This document shows, one piece after another, positions 44,843-55,043 of a stretch of DNA of 64,000 nt (positions are counted from its first letter, which is position 1; every line of letters begins with the position of its first letter). The stretch covers positions 90,432,903-90,496,902 of the forward strand of contig OX235262.1 in assembly GCA_944472135.2 (NCBI GenBank). Reading direction: 5' to 3'. A program made the position numbers and the translations under genes. The DNA comes from Trichobilharzia regenti (lineage: Eukaryota > Platyhelminthes > Trematoda > Strigeidida > Schistosomatidae). The notes beneath the pieces are model-generated. The model saw nothing but the letters and a program-made list of their open reading frames with translations, did no database searches and was not told the DNA's origin.

Positions 44843-46091
44843 ACATATGTCTGCAGATTTAGTGCATAGCCTACTTTTGTCTATGAGGAGAGAAATGCTG
44901 TGATTTTTGCGATTCATTCGCTTCCTTAAGATTTCTGTGAGTGCATACGCTCTAGCAGGACTGGCTACCGCGATGCGTTCTTCCTTTCTCATACGGAAAT
45001 CTCGAGCTTGTGAGATGGAGCTAAGGGTGTTAAGTATTAAATCTAGAGTGCCAAAGTCGTGGTGTCTGAAGTAACTTGTTGAGAGTCTCTTCAGTTTCGT
45101 ACGATCCTTTGGTTTTATGAATGACTTTCTGTGTGGGGAAACCTTTAGCGTTTGGAGTGGAATGACAGCATCTAAACATGTGTTTGAGTTATGGTAGAAG
45201 ATGCTCAAGGCTCTCGAGAGGTTGTCAGTAGTGAAGTATTCATCCCATTCGGAGGATCTTAGCATTGATTCTACTGAGGTCCAGTTTGCCTTACTACATT
45301 TCCTATATATTACCTGTTGTGAAGTGGAGGTATGAGATGCATTGCTACTCAGCGGAATTGGCGGCACACACATCAGTGTTTTGTGGTCGCTCCCTGAAAA
45401 CTCAGAACCTACTAGGGTTGAAAGGGGACTTATGTTTAGGTAGAAGACTAAGTCTAGTACGTTATTACCTCTTGTGGGAGTAGTGACAGTTTGTTTCCAG
45501 CCGAGTATATCCAATGTGCCTAAGAACTTATCAAATTTAGTTGGGCCTGTGGGTATATCTCAGTTGATTTCAGGTAAGTTAAAGTCCCTACATAGGATCT
45601 TATGATCATATTGTAAGTCGGTTAATTGCTCCAGAGTATTAATAAGTTGGGTCTCGTAATCACTAAAGGTGCCAGGTGCTCTGTAGGAGCATCCAATTAA
45701 TGCTGTTACGTTATTTAAGTGGACATTAACCCATAGAATCTCAGGCATGTTAAGTGTACTACTCTCTAGCTGTGATACAGTAAGTGCATTCAGAGAGTAC
45801 ATGAGACAACCCCCTCCCTTACCACCTTCCCTGTCAGGCCAAAAGTGTGTGTAGTTATCTAAGCTTATTTCTTCATCCAGGACGTTCGAATGACACCAAG
45901 ATTCAGTGATGACAATTACAGGGGTTTGTATATTACTGTGAGTGCTCTGAGTATCGGCAATTTATTTAGAACAGATTCGGCCTTTATGAGGATTAGGTAA
46001 AGATGAGAGTTGAAATAGCATTTGATGTATTTAAGTTCGTTAGTCAGCCCCGAGTGTGTTTCAGTACCCAGTAGTTCTGCTTGACATGATG
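44843..46091 (-). pseudogene. LINE-P ORF2 endonuclease half, right arm
   Basis: Mirror of 16690-17943, with the same in-frame TGA (complement TCA at about 45560) and RDFN motif. Some extra substitutions occur in the N-terminal part (for example the NARS motif near 45980 is altered). Confidence 0.8.
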
Positions 46092-47120
46092 ATCCTATGT
46101 TAAGAGGTGTTTCAGCATCATGCTCACTATGTCTGTCGAGTTGGTGTGTGCTGTTTTCAGTGAAGAATTAGGAGTCGGAGTACGGGATTCGCTATCGGCT
46201 AAGGAATTTTTATTTTTAGTTAGGCAACAGAAGTGGGTAGGGTTCTTTATTTGACCAATACTTGTGCAAGTGTCAAGTGTGCTTAATGGATACGGGTGCA
46301 CTAGACCGTTCCTGTTTTCATGCAAGGAGGGAGCCAGCACTAGTGGTTTAGGAGTGTTAACATCCCTACCAGCTGTTTTTTCAAGGCTGACGGAGAGGCG
46401 GGGGATAAAAAACGATTGGATCCTTGTGATGACCATGGCTTATTATTCCACCTATTGTTTGATGCTAGTTGTGTCCTTGTGTGGGTTTCGTGTGTACTGC
46501 ATTGTGGGTTAGTCCCCAGCAAACTTGTACCATAAATCTGGTCAAAATTGGTTCGTGTGACATACTCTGAAGACCCTGAGTTGTTGGTAGCCGAGTTCTG
46601 ACTATTACCACTTGTACTACTGAGGGTGACATTGTTGTGACATTGGATATTAGTGTATGCCATGGTGCGATTTCGCACGTTGTGAGTGCTAATACTATTG
46701 ACCGTGGGGAGTGTGGGCTTATTTAAGCTGCCACTGTTTTTGTTGGCATGATTAAGGGGCATAATTTCCTTATCTTTACCAATGGAGTTATGGCTAGCAG
46801 AAGACAATGTCGAATTTCGGGGGGGTTTGAATTTTTTCTGGGGTTATTTAGTGGCATGTTGGATTCTGAGGTGATAGGTGGTATGGTTTTATTACTTGTT
46901 TGACTACAATCTAGTGGCCCTTCGGCTGGTGTTGCACTCTGAGGGGATAATTCTGTGTGTTTTCAGAGAGGTGATGTGGTGGGGTCTACTGAATCTTTCA
47001 CAGGTTTGGGAATAATGGCGGCTTGCAATGTCCTATTACTTATCTCTTAATTAGGTATAAAGAGATAATTGTATGTGCGCCTTTCCATGACTGTTTTGTC
47101 CACTCCGACCTTTATAAGTT
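46092..47120 (-). pseudogene. LINE-P ORF1, right arm, interrupted by LINE-Q
   Basis: Mirror of 15662-16689 in broken frames. It stops at CCTTTATAAGTT (47120), where LINE-Q begins. The following LINE-P sequence is found beyond LINE-Q and A8, but with a 267-bp overlap (57196-57462 repeats 46854-47120). Confidence 0.75.
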
Positions 47121-47501
47121 ATAATATTCACGGAGCGCAATTCAAAGGCTTTGTTACTTTTTCGCGTGTTATTTCTCAATTCTTTTTTTAGTCCACAGGC
47201 GACTTTTTAATAGGTCTCTCGACGATAGTATTAAATATTTAGTTCTATTCTTACATAGAATATAAATTTTACGGTTAAAATTATCCGTTATAGATAGTGT
47301 CCATCTAAGTGCTACTGTTATAGCATCTTCGCATTTAGAGTATTTTTATAGGGTATCTTAATATTCTATCTCAATATTTTTATTCGTCTAAACTGTTAAT
47401 TCCATACAGAACTAGACAGTTTAAATCCCCAACACTCTAAAACGGACCTTACAGACACATTGCTCATTCTCTTATAATTAAGAATTTTAACTTAGTACTA
47501 A

Positions 47502-49037
47502 ATGCCAATGGTCCAAACTAAGCGTCTAACTCCACTGTCTGCTTCACATCCCAGTAAAAAAATCAAACCAAACAGAATAAGTAGCCCTGCAGGAAGTGAG
47601 AGCACTACATCTGTTGATTTAACAACTACATATACGTCTGCTGCGGTAGACACGTCAAGTCCGGACATTAAACTCCCCTCACTTGCTTGCGTAGTAAACA
47701 ACATCATGGATGGTATACACAGTGATACTACATGTAATGATCTAGGCCTCGTAGACACCTGCAAAGCGTCTTGCGATAAGAATCACACAGCAAACATTCT
47801 TACTCCCATCACTAATCCAGTTTTTTGTTCTACACTTAGTTGTGAAGATAAATTCGAAGAACTATTTTCTATAATTAGGGGGCTTGAAGTTAAGATGTCA
47901 AAACTGGCACTGCCTAGTGAAACTGGCAGTAGTAGTACTTCACCTAGAAAGTTACCACAAACTGCAAACCTTATAAACTACGTTGCAACTGAAGTATATC
48001 AACGTGTAGTGCGCGAGAAGAACATAATTGTGTATAATATACCGGATAATGCACAGATCAACAAGGTCAAAAACACTCTTTTAAATGCATGCTCTATGAA
48101 TAACGTCCCATGCAGCTGCCATCGACTAAGAAAGTCTCAGAAGAACAAATCTTGCCCACTTGTGTTGAAATTTGACTCGTCCTCCAATGCTGACATCTTT
48201 TACAGTAGGCAAACCCTACTAAAAAATACGCGTTACCACACGATCAAGTTAGCTCGTGACAAAACGCCGATCCAAAGAATGACTTATATGACCGATGCTA
48301 AAACTGTGAATCCCAAATCCTCTACAACACCCCTGAGCACCCACAATTCCGTAGAGGCAGAGCAAAAGGGTGTGAACCTTTCTGTACAAAGCACATCGTA
48401 TTCGGAAACGAACTTCCGTGGAAATATAAGATCCAAAAATGGATCGATGTATAACCACAGACTAAGAAGGAAATCCACCGTGGATCTAGACTCCTCTGAT
48501 AACGATCCCTGTACCCCGGTGACAAACTGCGGTACATCACACCCAGTATTCCCCAATCCAAGCAGCCTCAATTCCAGGAAGTTGAAAAGTGGGGCTACCA
48601 GTTCGTCCACAAAGACAGTGCATAATAAGAGACTATTGCCACACACTAATTCAGATACTCACAGTTTGATAACACACCTCTCTCCAGAACCAAATACTCA
48701 CAAAGCCGAAAGGGTTATAAACCGTAAAACGCAGCCCGAACCTCGTAGCTACTTGTCCAAAAAAGTAAACCCTCCCACCACTTTAAACCGAAAGATTGAT
48801 ACACCTAACTATAGGACGTCGAATAGTGGTGAAGTAAATCGCAAAAATTCGAGTCAGTTTAGCTTGCTTGGTAGGCCACCTCCACCTATTTACATGCCCA
48901 TACTCAACGGGACTGACCATCCAACGATCAGCAATTTCGCTGAAACGACATTACCATTTTTTATTCAGGTTCACAACATGACCTCAAACATACTACAAAT
49001 GCTCACCACTCTCCACAGGTTTCGCCCCCCAATATAG
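47502..49037 (+). CDS. LINE-Q ORF1 protein
   Basis: 511 codons. Probably the RNA-binding partner of the retrotransposition complex. N-terminal ~130 residues are Ser/Thr-rich with a basic patch (KKIKPNR, residues 19-25). Residues ~157-262 form the conserved block shared with LINE-P (LINYVATEV, NIIVYNIPDN, CHRLRKSQKNKSCPLVLKF), suggestive of an RRM-like fold. This is followed by a long low-complexity basic/Ser-rich region and a hydrophobic end. No zinc knuckle or esterase motif seen. Start chosen at the first ATG of the open frame. The stop TAG is 2 nt before the ORF2 ATG. Confidence 0.82.
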   Translation: MPMVQTKRLTPLSASHPSKKIKPNRISSPAGSESTTSVDLTTTYTSAAVDTSSPDIKLPSLACVVNNIMDGIHSDTTCNDLGLVDTCKASCDKNHTANILTPITNPVFCSTLSCEDKFEELFSIIRGLEVKMSKLALPSETGSSSTSPRKLPQTANLINYVATEVYQRVVREKNIIVYNIPDNAQINKVKNTLLNACSMNNVPCSCHRLRKSQKNKSCPLVLKFDSSSNADIFYSRQTLLKNTRYHTIKLARDKTPIQRMTYMTDAKTVNPKSSTTPLSTHNSVEAEQKGVNLSVQSTSYSETNFRGNIRSKNGSMYNHRLRRKSTVDLDSSDNDPCTPVTNCGTSHPVFPNPSSLNSRKLKSGATSSSTKTVHNKRLLPHTNSDTHSLITHLSPEPNTHKAERVINRKTQPEPRSYLSKKVNPPTTLNRKIDTPNYRTSNSGEVNRKNSSQFSLLGRPPPPIYMPILNGTDHPTISNFAETTLPFFIQVHNMTSNILQMLTTLHRFRPPI

Positions 49038-49039
49038 AT

Positions 49040-52000
49040 ATGACAGCTCATACAGCAATGCCTAATTACTGCCTAGAGCTCACTTTACATGACTCAGACA
49101 ATTCTCTTCTTCGTCAAAAACCCTCTATATCCTTTTCTTCTGATAGCCAATCTTCTTTACATCCGAACTTACTTGAACTCGGAAATACAACTGACCCTCT
49201 CTGGACTTCTAGCTTTCCTAGGGCATCTACAGACATAGATATTTCATTGTCGTCTGAGGACACTATGATTGAATCTCATCACCAGCTACTTCAAGACATG
49301 GCTAAAATCTTAAGATATGACTCGGTTAATCCTAACATAGTCCTTATTAATGCCAGGTCAGCTGTAAACAAAATGGCGTACGTCCAATCCCTACTACTGA
49401 TTAGCCAACCTACAGCACTAATGATCACTGAAGCTTGGTGCACAAGTGAAATAAATGATGATTTCTTTCACTGCGAAGGTTACTCATTTTTCAGGAAGAA
49501 CAGATCAGTTGGGAGGGGTGGAGGATGCATTATCTATGTTAAATCTGACTGCAGAGCTGTGCACTATGATGACCCCAACCTGGATATATGTGATACATTA
49601 TGGGTGACACTCTACATAAATAAACAGCAAACCCTATTATTAGGTTGCATTTATCGCCCACCCAACCACGACAGTGAACTGCTAAGCCAGATAACTGCAG
49701 CCTTCCATTACACTTCGAAATTGAACTTTACTTATAAAGTGATTGGAGGTGATTTCAATATGCCAGAAGTTTCATGGGAGCCCATCAGTGCTCCTCCCCG
49801 CTACAGCAAATTCTTAGATGCAGTTGATTTATGTGGGTGGACACAAAGTATTCTAAGGCCCACCCGAAACCAAAATATACTGGACTTGGTTTTCTTGAAA
49901 GACATCGCCTTATCTACCATAGACATCAGCCGACCATTCCCTGGTAGTGACCACAACACAGTAATCTGCGCCCTTGATACCAAGCTTCACTCATCAAAAC
50001 GCTCTACCCTGCGCAAGACATTCATGTGCTTCGGAAAAGCTAGGTGGGACGTATCTAACTCCTTCATTAGAAGCTTAGACTGGGATCTTTTCTTTTCTAA
50101 TAGCAACCTAGACACTGTCCTACTAGCCTTTTACCAGAATGTATCTATTTGCTTTGATAATCTCGTTCCTAAATGTAAAGAAAACCCAAGAGAAAACATA
50201 AAGAATTTCATTCCTATAAAAGTAAAGGCTAAGCTGCGAAAGCTGTACCGACAGTACCACAGAGAAAACGACTTCTCATGCCTTCTAAATATACAGAACA
50301 TTTATCTAGCTTTGAAAGAAAATAACGACAAAGCCCTACTCAGACAAGAACATGCAGCTCTTAAAGATAGCTCTAAATACACTGCAATCTGTAGGCTTTA
50401 TCGCAAAAGGCTAAACTCCCGTAAAACGGATATACAATTCATTTTAGAAAATGGCGAAACCACTAGTGACTCTAAAATAATTTGTGAGCTTCTAAACTCC
50501 CATTTCTCACAGTCATATACCTATGATGATAATACGTTGCCACAACCTCTATTCCCTGTACGTTCACAAAAAACCTTAGAAATTATCAGCTTTTCTTTAG
50601 ATAATATTAAGAAAGCAATCACTTCTCTTAAAAGTTCAAACAACCCAGGTCCTGATATGATTCCCTCAACTTTTTTAAAATACGGTGGTGAAGACATTCC
50701 TATTCTCCTTCTTAAATTGTTCTCTACCTCTCTATCAACTGGAACATATCCAGATGCATGGAAAACCACGCACATTACCCCTAGGTATAAGTCAGGCTCC
50801 CGTTCAAGTGTCATGAGTTACAGACCCATTAACCTAACTTCTGTTATTTCAAGGGTTCTGGAAAAGATCGTGAAAAGTGCCATTTTTGACTTCCTCTCTC
50901 AAGAGAAACTTATCACTCCTTATCAACACGGTTTCATGAAGTCACGTTCTTGTACGACATGCCACTTACAATTTTTCGACCACATCTCACAACTTAAAGA
51001 TTCCAGTATGATCACAGTTATCGTATACTTAGATCTTAGTAAAGCCTTTGACACTGTAAGCCACCGACTGTTAATATCAAAAGTCCAGTCCTATGGGATA
51101 CAGGGTTCATTGTTAAGCTGGCTCAGTTCGTTTCTAAGCAACCGGATGCAAATGGTCAGGTTAGGTTCCCACACATCCAACCCCGTTCGGATAACAAGTG
51201 GAGTTATACAAGGTAGTGTCCTAGGTCCACTGCTATTCCTGTTATATTTCAATGACATTTGCGACGTTATTAAACATGGCAGACCTTTCCTATTCGCCGA
51301 TGACATCAAAATAGTGTATCACTCACTCAGAAATGAAGTGTCATGTGTATTTAGTAGGATTCAAGATGATATTGAGAGCGTCCAATTATGGTGTAACACA
51401 TGGAAAATGAAGTTTAACGTTGAAAAATGTGGTGTGCTATGCTCCAAAAGCATTTCATCTGAACTTTCCATCTCCCTACACAACAAACATATTCCTCGTC
51501 TGCCGCTTACAACAGACTTGGGTCTGAAATACACTCCAGAATTTAGCCTGACTGAATACGTTAAATTACAAGTATCAAAGGTCAAAAGGCTCTTTGGATT
51601 TTTATTCCGAAACTTTAAGACCAGTGAATCCAAAATAATGCTGTACAAGTTGTGCGTAAGGCCCTTACTTGAATTTTGTCCCCCTATCATGGACAGTGTC
51701 TCCGTAAAAGACAGATGCAAATTAGAAAGTCTACAAAGGGCGTTTACTAAACGTCTAGTAGGTGATAATCTTTGCATCTCTTACTATGACAGATGTAATC
51801 TATTCGACTTGGAACCCTTATGGGTTAGACGACTGAAGTTCAACCTAAAAATTACATTTAGGATTGCCAAAGGGCTTATATATTTCCCCCACAATGACTT
51901 TACTTTCAGTTCACCTAAGAAATATAACCTGAGAAATAAATCTTCTTCTTTTAAAGTTCCCCGCTGTCATACAAAATACAGATCAAACTCTTTCACTGTG

Positions 52001-52171
52001 AGATACCGTTGCATTTGGAACCGTCTTCCAACTGAAATTAGAGACAGTCCTACCCCAAAAACTTTCTCATCTTTGCTGAACAAATATTTCATTAACAACG
52101 GGTTAGAAGGGGTATGTGACAAACTAAAAATTAGAGATCTAATACGGCACTCCTCTGATCCTCACTGTTAG
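49040..52171 (+). CDS. LINE-Q ORF2: APE endonuclease-reverse transcriptase
   Basis: 1043 codons, typical length for a CR1/Jockey-type ORF2. The APE endonuclease domain (about residues 98-312) has N104 (INARS), E131 (ITEAW), D238/N240 (GGDFNMPE) and S303-D304-H305 (GSDHN). RT (about 530-800) has SYRPINLT, HGFMKSRSC, VYLDLSKAFD (D665), SGVIQGSVLGPLLF and FADD (752-755). A C-terminal domain follows and ends LKIRDLIRHSSDPHC. No frameshift or stop, so it may be active. It should nick target DNA and prime cDNA synthesis from the element RNA. ORF1 ends TAG-AT-ATG, so ORF2 translation probably depends on termination-reinitiation. Confidence 0.88.
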   Translation: MTAHTAMPNYCLELTLHDSDNSLLRQKPSISFSSDSQSSLHPNLLELGNTTDPLWTSSFPRASTDIDISLSSEDTMIESHHQLLQDMAKILRYDSVNPNIVLINARSAVNKMAYVQSLLLISQPTALMITEAWCTSEINDDFFHCEGYSFFRKNRSVGRGGGCIIYVKSDCRAVHYDDPNLDICDTLWVTLYINKQQTLLLGCIYRPPNHDSELLSQITAAFHYTSKLNFTYKVIGGDFNMPEVSWEPISAPPRYSKFLDAVDLCGWTQSILRPTRNQNILDLVFLKDIALSTIDISRPFPGSDHNTVICALDTKLHSSKRSTLRKTFMCFGKARWDVSNSFIRSLDWDLFFSNSNLDTVLLAFYQNVSICFDNLVPKCKENPRENIKNFIPIKVKAKLRKLYRQYHRENDFSCLLNIQNIYLALKENNDKALLRQEHAALKDSSKYTAICRLYRKRLNSRKTDIQFILENGETTSDSKIICELLNSHFSQSYTYDDNTLPQPLFPVRSQKTLEIISFSLDNIKKAITSLKSSNNPGPDMIPSTFLKYGGEDIPILLLKLFSTSLSTGTYPDAWKTTHITPRYKSGSRSSVMSYRPINLTSVISRVLEKIVKSAIFDFLSQEKLITPYQHGFMKSRSCTTCHLQFFDHISQLKDSSMITVIVYLDLSKAFDTVSHRLLISKVQSYGIQGSLLSWLSSFLSNRMQMVRLGSHTSNPVRITSGVIQGSVLGPLLFLLYFNDICDVIKHGRPFLFADDIKIVYHSLRNEVSCVFSRIQDDIESVQLWCNTWKMKFNVEKCGVLCSKSISSELSISLHNKHIPRLPLTTDLGLKYTPEFSLTEYVKLQVSKVKRLFGFLFRNFKTSESKIMLYKLCVRPLLEFCPPIMDSVSVKDRCKLESLQRAFTKRLVGDNLCISYYDRCNLFDLEPLWVRRLKFNLKITFRIAKGLIYFPHNDFTFSSPKKYNLRNKSSSFKVPRCHTKYRSNSFTVRYRCIWNRLPTEIRDSPTPKTFSSLLNKYFINNGLEGVCDKLKIRDLIRHSSDPHC

Positions 52172-52486
52172 CTCCTGAAATCTGTAAACCCTATGTGTGA
52201 CAGTCACTTTCACTATGATTGCTTTCACAACCCTAGACACCTATTCTTAATCAGCCTTAAATTTTAAATTTTTTTTAATTTCCTTCAAATATTTTTGCAT
52301 ATATCCCTGATAATATTGTATTATGAGTATTTCAGTATGCTAAGGTTCAATCTCAAATTCCAGATGCAAATCAACTGAAGACGACTGGTATTAAAATATC
52401 TCCAGAGCCTGCCTAGTGCTATACGTCTAGCTCTACGCAAATTAAGGCCAAAATGGTAGTTGTCTAAATATTCAAATAAACGGTGA
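52172..52486 (+). other. LINE-Q 3' UTR, proximal part
   Basis: Noncoding, AT-rich, between the ORF2 stop and the minisatellite. Confidence 0.7.
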
Positions 52487-53703
52487 ATTTTCTTATCCTA
52501 TTATTCTATAACTATAATCTTCTCTGTTCAACTTTTCTTGAACAACATATTATAACTTATCACTGCTTATTTGCTCAATGCTGCACGATTACTCCCTGAT
52601 TTTCTAAACTACATTTGTTTATATCTAAAATGAATCTTATCTTACTATTCTATTACTATAATCCTGTATGTTCAAATTTTCTAGAACAACATATTATAAC
52701 TTACCACTGCTTATTTGCTCAATGCTGCACGATTATTCCCTGATTTTCTAAACTACATTTGTTTATATCTAAAATGAATCTTATCTTACTATTCTATTAC
52801 TATAATCCTGTATGTTCAAATTTTCTAGAACAACATATTATAACTTATCACTGCTTATTTGCTCAATGCTGCACGATTATTCCCTGATTTTCTAAACTAC
52901 ATTTGTTTATATCTAAAATGAATCTTATCTTACTATTCTATTACTATAATCCTGTATGTTCAAATTTTCTAGAACAACATATTATAACTTACACTGCTTA
53001 TTTGCTCAATGCTGCACGATTACTCCCTGATTTTCTAAACTACATTTGTTTATATCTAAAATGAATCTTATCTTACTATTCTATTACTATAATCCTGTAT
53101 GTTCAAATTTTCTAGAACAACATATTATAACTTACACTGCTTATTTGCTCAATGCTGCACGATTATTCAAATTTCTAGAACAACATATTATAACTTATCA
53201 CTGCTTATTTGCTCAATGCTGCACGATTACTCCCTGATTTTCTAAACTACATTTGTTTATATCTAAAATGAATCTTATCTTACTATTCTATTACTATAAT
53301 CCTGTATGTTCAAATTTTCTAGAACAACATATTATAACTTACCACTGCTTATTTGCTCAATGCTGCACGATTATTCCCTGATTTTCTAAACTACATTTGT
53401 TTATATCTAAAATGAATCTTATCTTACTATTCTATTACTATAATCCTGTATGTTCAAATTTTCTAGAACAACATATTATAACTTACCACTGCTTATTTGC
53501 TCAATGCTGCACGATTATTCCCTGATTTTCTAAACTACATTTGTTTATATCTAAAATGAATCTTATCTTACTATTCTATTACTATAATCCTGTATGTTCA
53601 AATTTTCTAGAACAACATATTATAACTTATCACTGGTTATTTGCTCAATGCTGCACGATTACTCCCTGATTTTCTAAACTACATTTGTTTATATCTAAAA
53701 TGA
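52487..53703 (+). repeat. 144-bp minisatellite in LINE-Q 3' UTR
   Basis: About eight tandem units. The marker ATATCTAAAATG falls at 52621, 52765, 52909, 53052, 53259, 53403, 53547 and 53691, spacing 144 (one 143; one 207 containing a partial unit). Units include TTCTAGAACAACATATTATAACTT and TGCTCAATGCTGCACGATTA blocks. The first unit is the most diverged and the last ends in the 3' UTR. Inner units are nearly identical, indicating recent unequal exchange. Confidence 0.9.
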
Positions 53704-55043
53704 AGTCTCAGATAGCCTTTCTTTCTTACATTTTTCGTCTTCAAAATGCTGTAAAAGATGAAACATACATGATGTTCTTCTGAAAGTAGTCATTCATACC
53801 ATAAGTTTGAGTAAGTCGACGAATAAATAGCTGGACAAACAAAAAGTTTGTGGCATTTTGCAACAGAAATTTTAAAAAAATAAATAATTTAAAAAAAATG
53901 AAGCATTCCGACAGGGCCTTGCACAAAAAAGGTGGGAGGGTGGTGACTGCTAGTCAGCGGATATGATGGTGGGGACATATGTGAACCACCCTTATCTGTG
54001 GGACAGCACTCTATTGCTATGGCTCCTGAGTTCGGATGGCTTCTTCAAAATGAGAATAAACAAAAACTAAAAATATAAAAAAAAATAATGAAAAAAGAAA
54101 TATTAGTTGAAAATTGCCTAGAGCCGAAGTTTAGACGCAAACTCCCGAATGAAAGTAAATGGTATGAGTCCGCTACTTCAGAAGGACACCGAACTGTATA
54201 CTTCAGAAAAACATACATTACTAGGCCCTCGCTTTTCTTTTACATAGCTCACGCACTCTGACTTTTGTGTTTTACTCCTTTTAAACCTCGTAAGTAGGTG
54301 AAATTATCACCTGTCTTTCACTTTAAACTAATTGTTCGCAGAAGAGACTGTAAAATATCGGGAAAATAATATTTCCTGAAAAAAAAACAATAAAAAACGA
54401 TAAACCCCATGCCTGTTATATATTTTGAATTATTAACACCTTTTAAATACTGAAGGTGCAGATCTGCACCTGTCTGCTGGTTTTCTTGTGTCTTCTTCTC
54501 TTTTCAAACATACTGCTTTCTCTACTTATTCGTGATATTGCTAGCTCATCTGGTGAATAACGGGATCATCGGTATTATAAAATCTGCTGACAAGTTCAAA
54601 GTGGGTCTCATAAACAACTGGAAATGTCACAAATATGATGTACTTACGGGTAAATTTAAAGTTTAATAGACTTTAAAGCTCTTTCTGAATGATTTACTGA
54701 TAGTTATTGTTTATTCTGCATCTCTTATGTAATACGTCAGCACCTGTACAGAAATGCCACTTACCTTCCTCAACTAACGCAACCATTTATGGTTCCCGCG
54801 TGAAATTGACATGTATTTTTTTTTCAATCACAGTTTAGATTTGACGCTATATCTATTTCCTTATTTGTACACTTCATTTTAAATGTTTCTCTCACATTTA
54901 CCAGTATTCAACTTATTTCTAAATTAACAAATCATATTATATATTCTATAAGTTTTCATAAATGTACATATGTTCATGCCTGTAAAAATGGCTGGTTTCT
55001 GTTACAGAAATAAAAATTATTATTATTATTATTATTATTATTA
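53704..55043 (+). other. LINE-Q 3' UTR, distal part and tail
   Basis: Noncoding. Contains a conserved island (53911-54030) and the terminal ~500 bp that is also found as a separate truncated insertion at 57500-57996. Ends in an ATT repeat, the usual 3' end of this LINE group. Confidence 0.75.
53911..54030 (+). promoter_or_regulatory. Conserved 3' UTR island with potential hairpin
   Basis: The last ~100 bp differ at only about ten positions from 60838-60937 in LINE-Q', although surrounding UTR is strongly diverged. It includes GGTGG (53968-53972) and CCACC (53986-53990), which can pair. Three of the ten differences fall in the loop between them. Possibly an RNA element recognised by the LINE machinery; the function is inference. 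Confidence 0.45.

Larger units (their letters stand above)
34445..47120. repeat. Right arm of giant inverted repeat
   Basis: Mirror of 15662-28650 with the same nested insertions in reverse order. It ends at 47120, where LINE-Q is inserted inside LINE-P ORF1. Mirror homology resumes at 57404 and 60007 and again at 62819-64000. In LINE-P RT the two arms differ at about three of 485 residues. Confidence 0.9.
47121..55043 (+). mobile_element. LINE-Q, apparently intact CR1-like non-LTR retrotransposon
   Basis: About 7.9 kb: 5' UTR 47121-47501, ORF1 47502-49037, ORF2 49040-52171, a 2.9-kb 3' UTR with a 144-bp minisatellite, and a tail CATGCCTGTAAAAATGG... ending in an ATT microsatellite (about 55011-55043). 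Both ORFs are open with all catalytic motifs. The left flank is LINE-P and the right flank is element A8, and no target-site duplication is visible. The locus was therefore rearranged after insertion, or the copy inserted without one. Confidence 0.82.

Noticed and set aside
52487..53703. Regular repeats considered as a CRISPR-like array
   Set aside because: Units are head-to-tail 144-bp copies without unique spacers, inside a LINE 3' UTR in a eukaryotic context.
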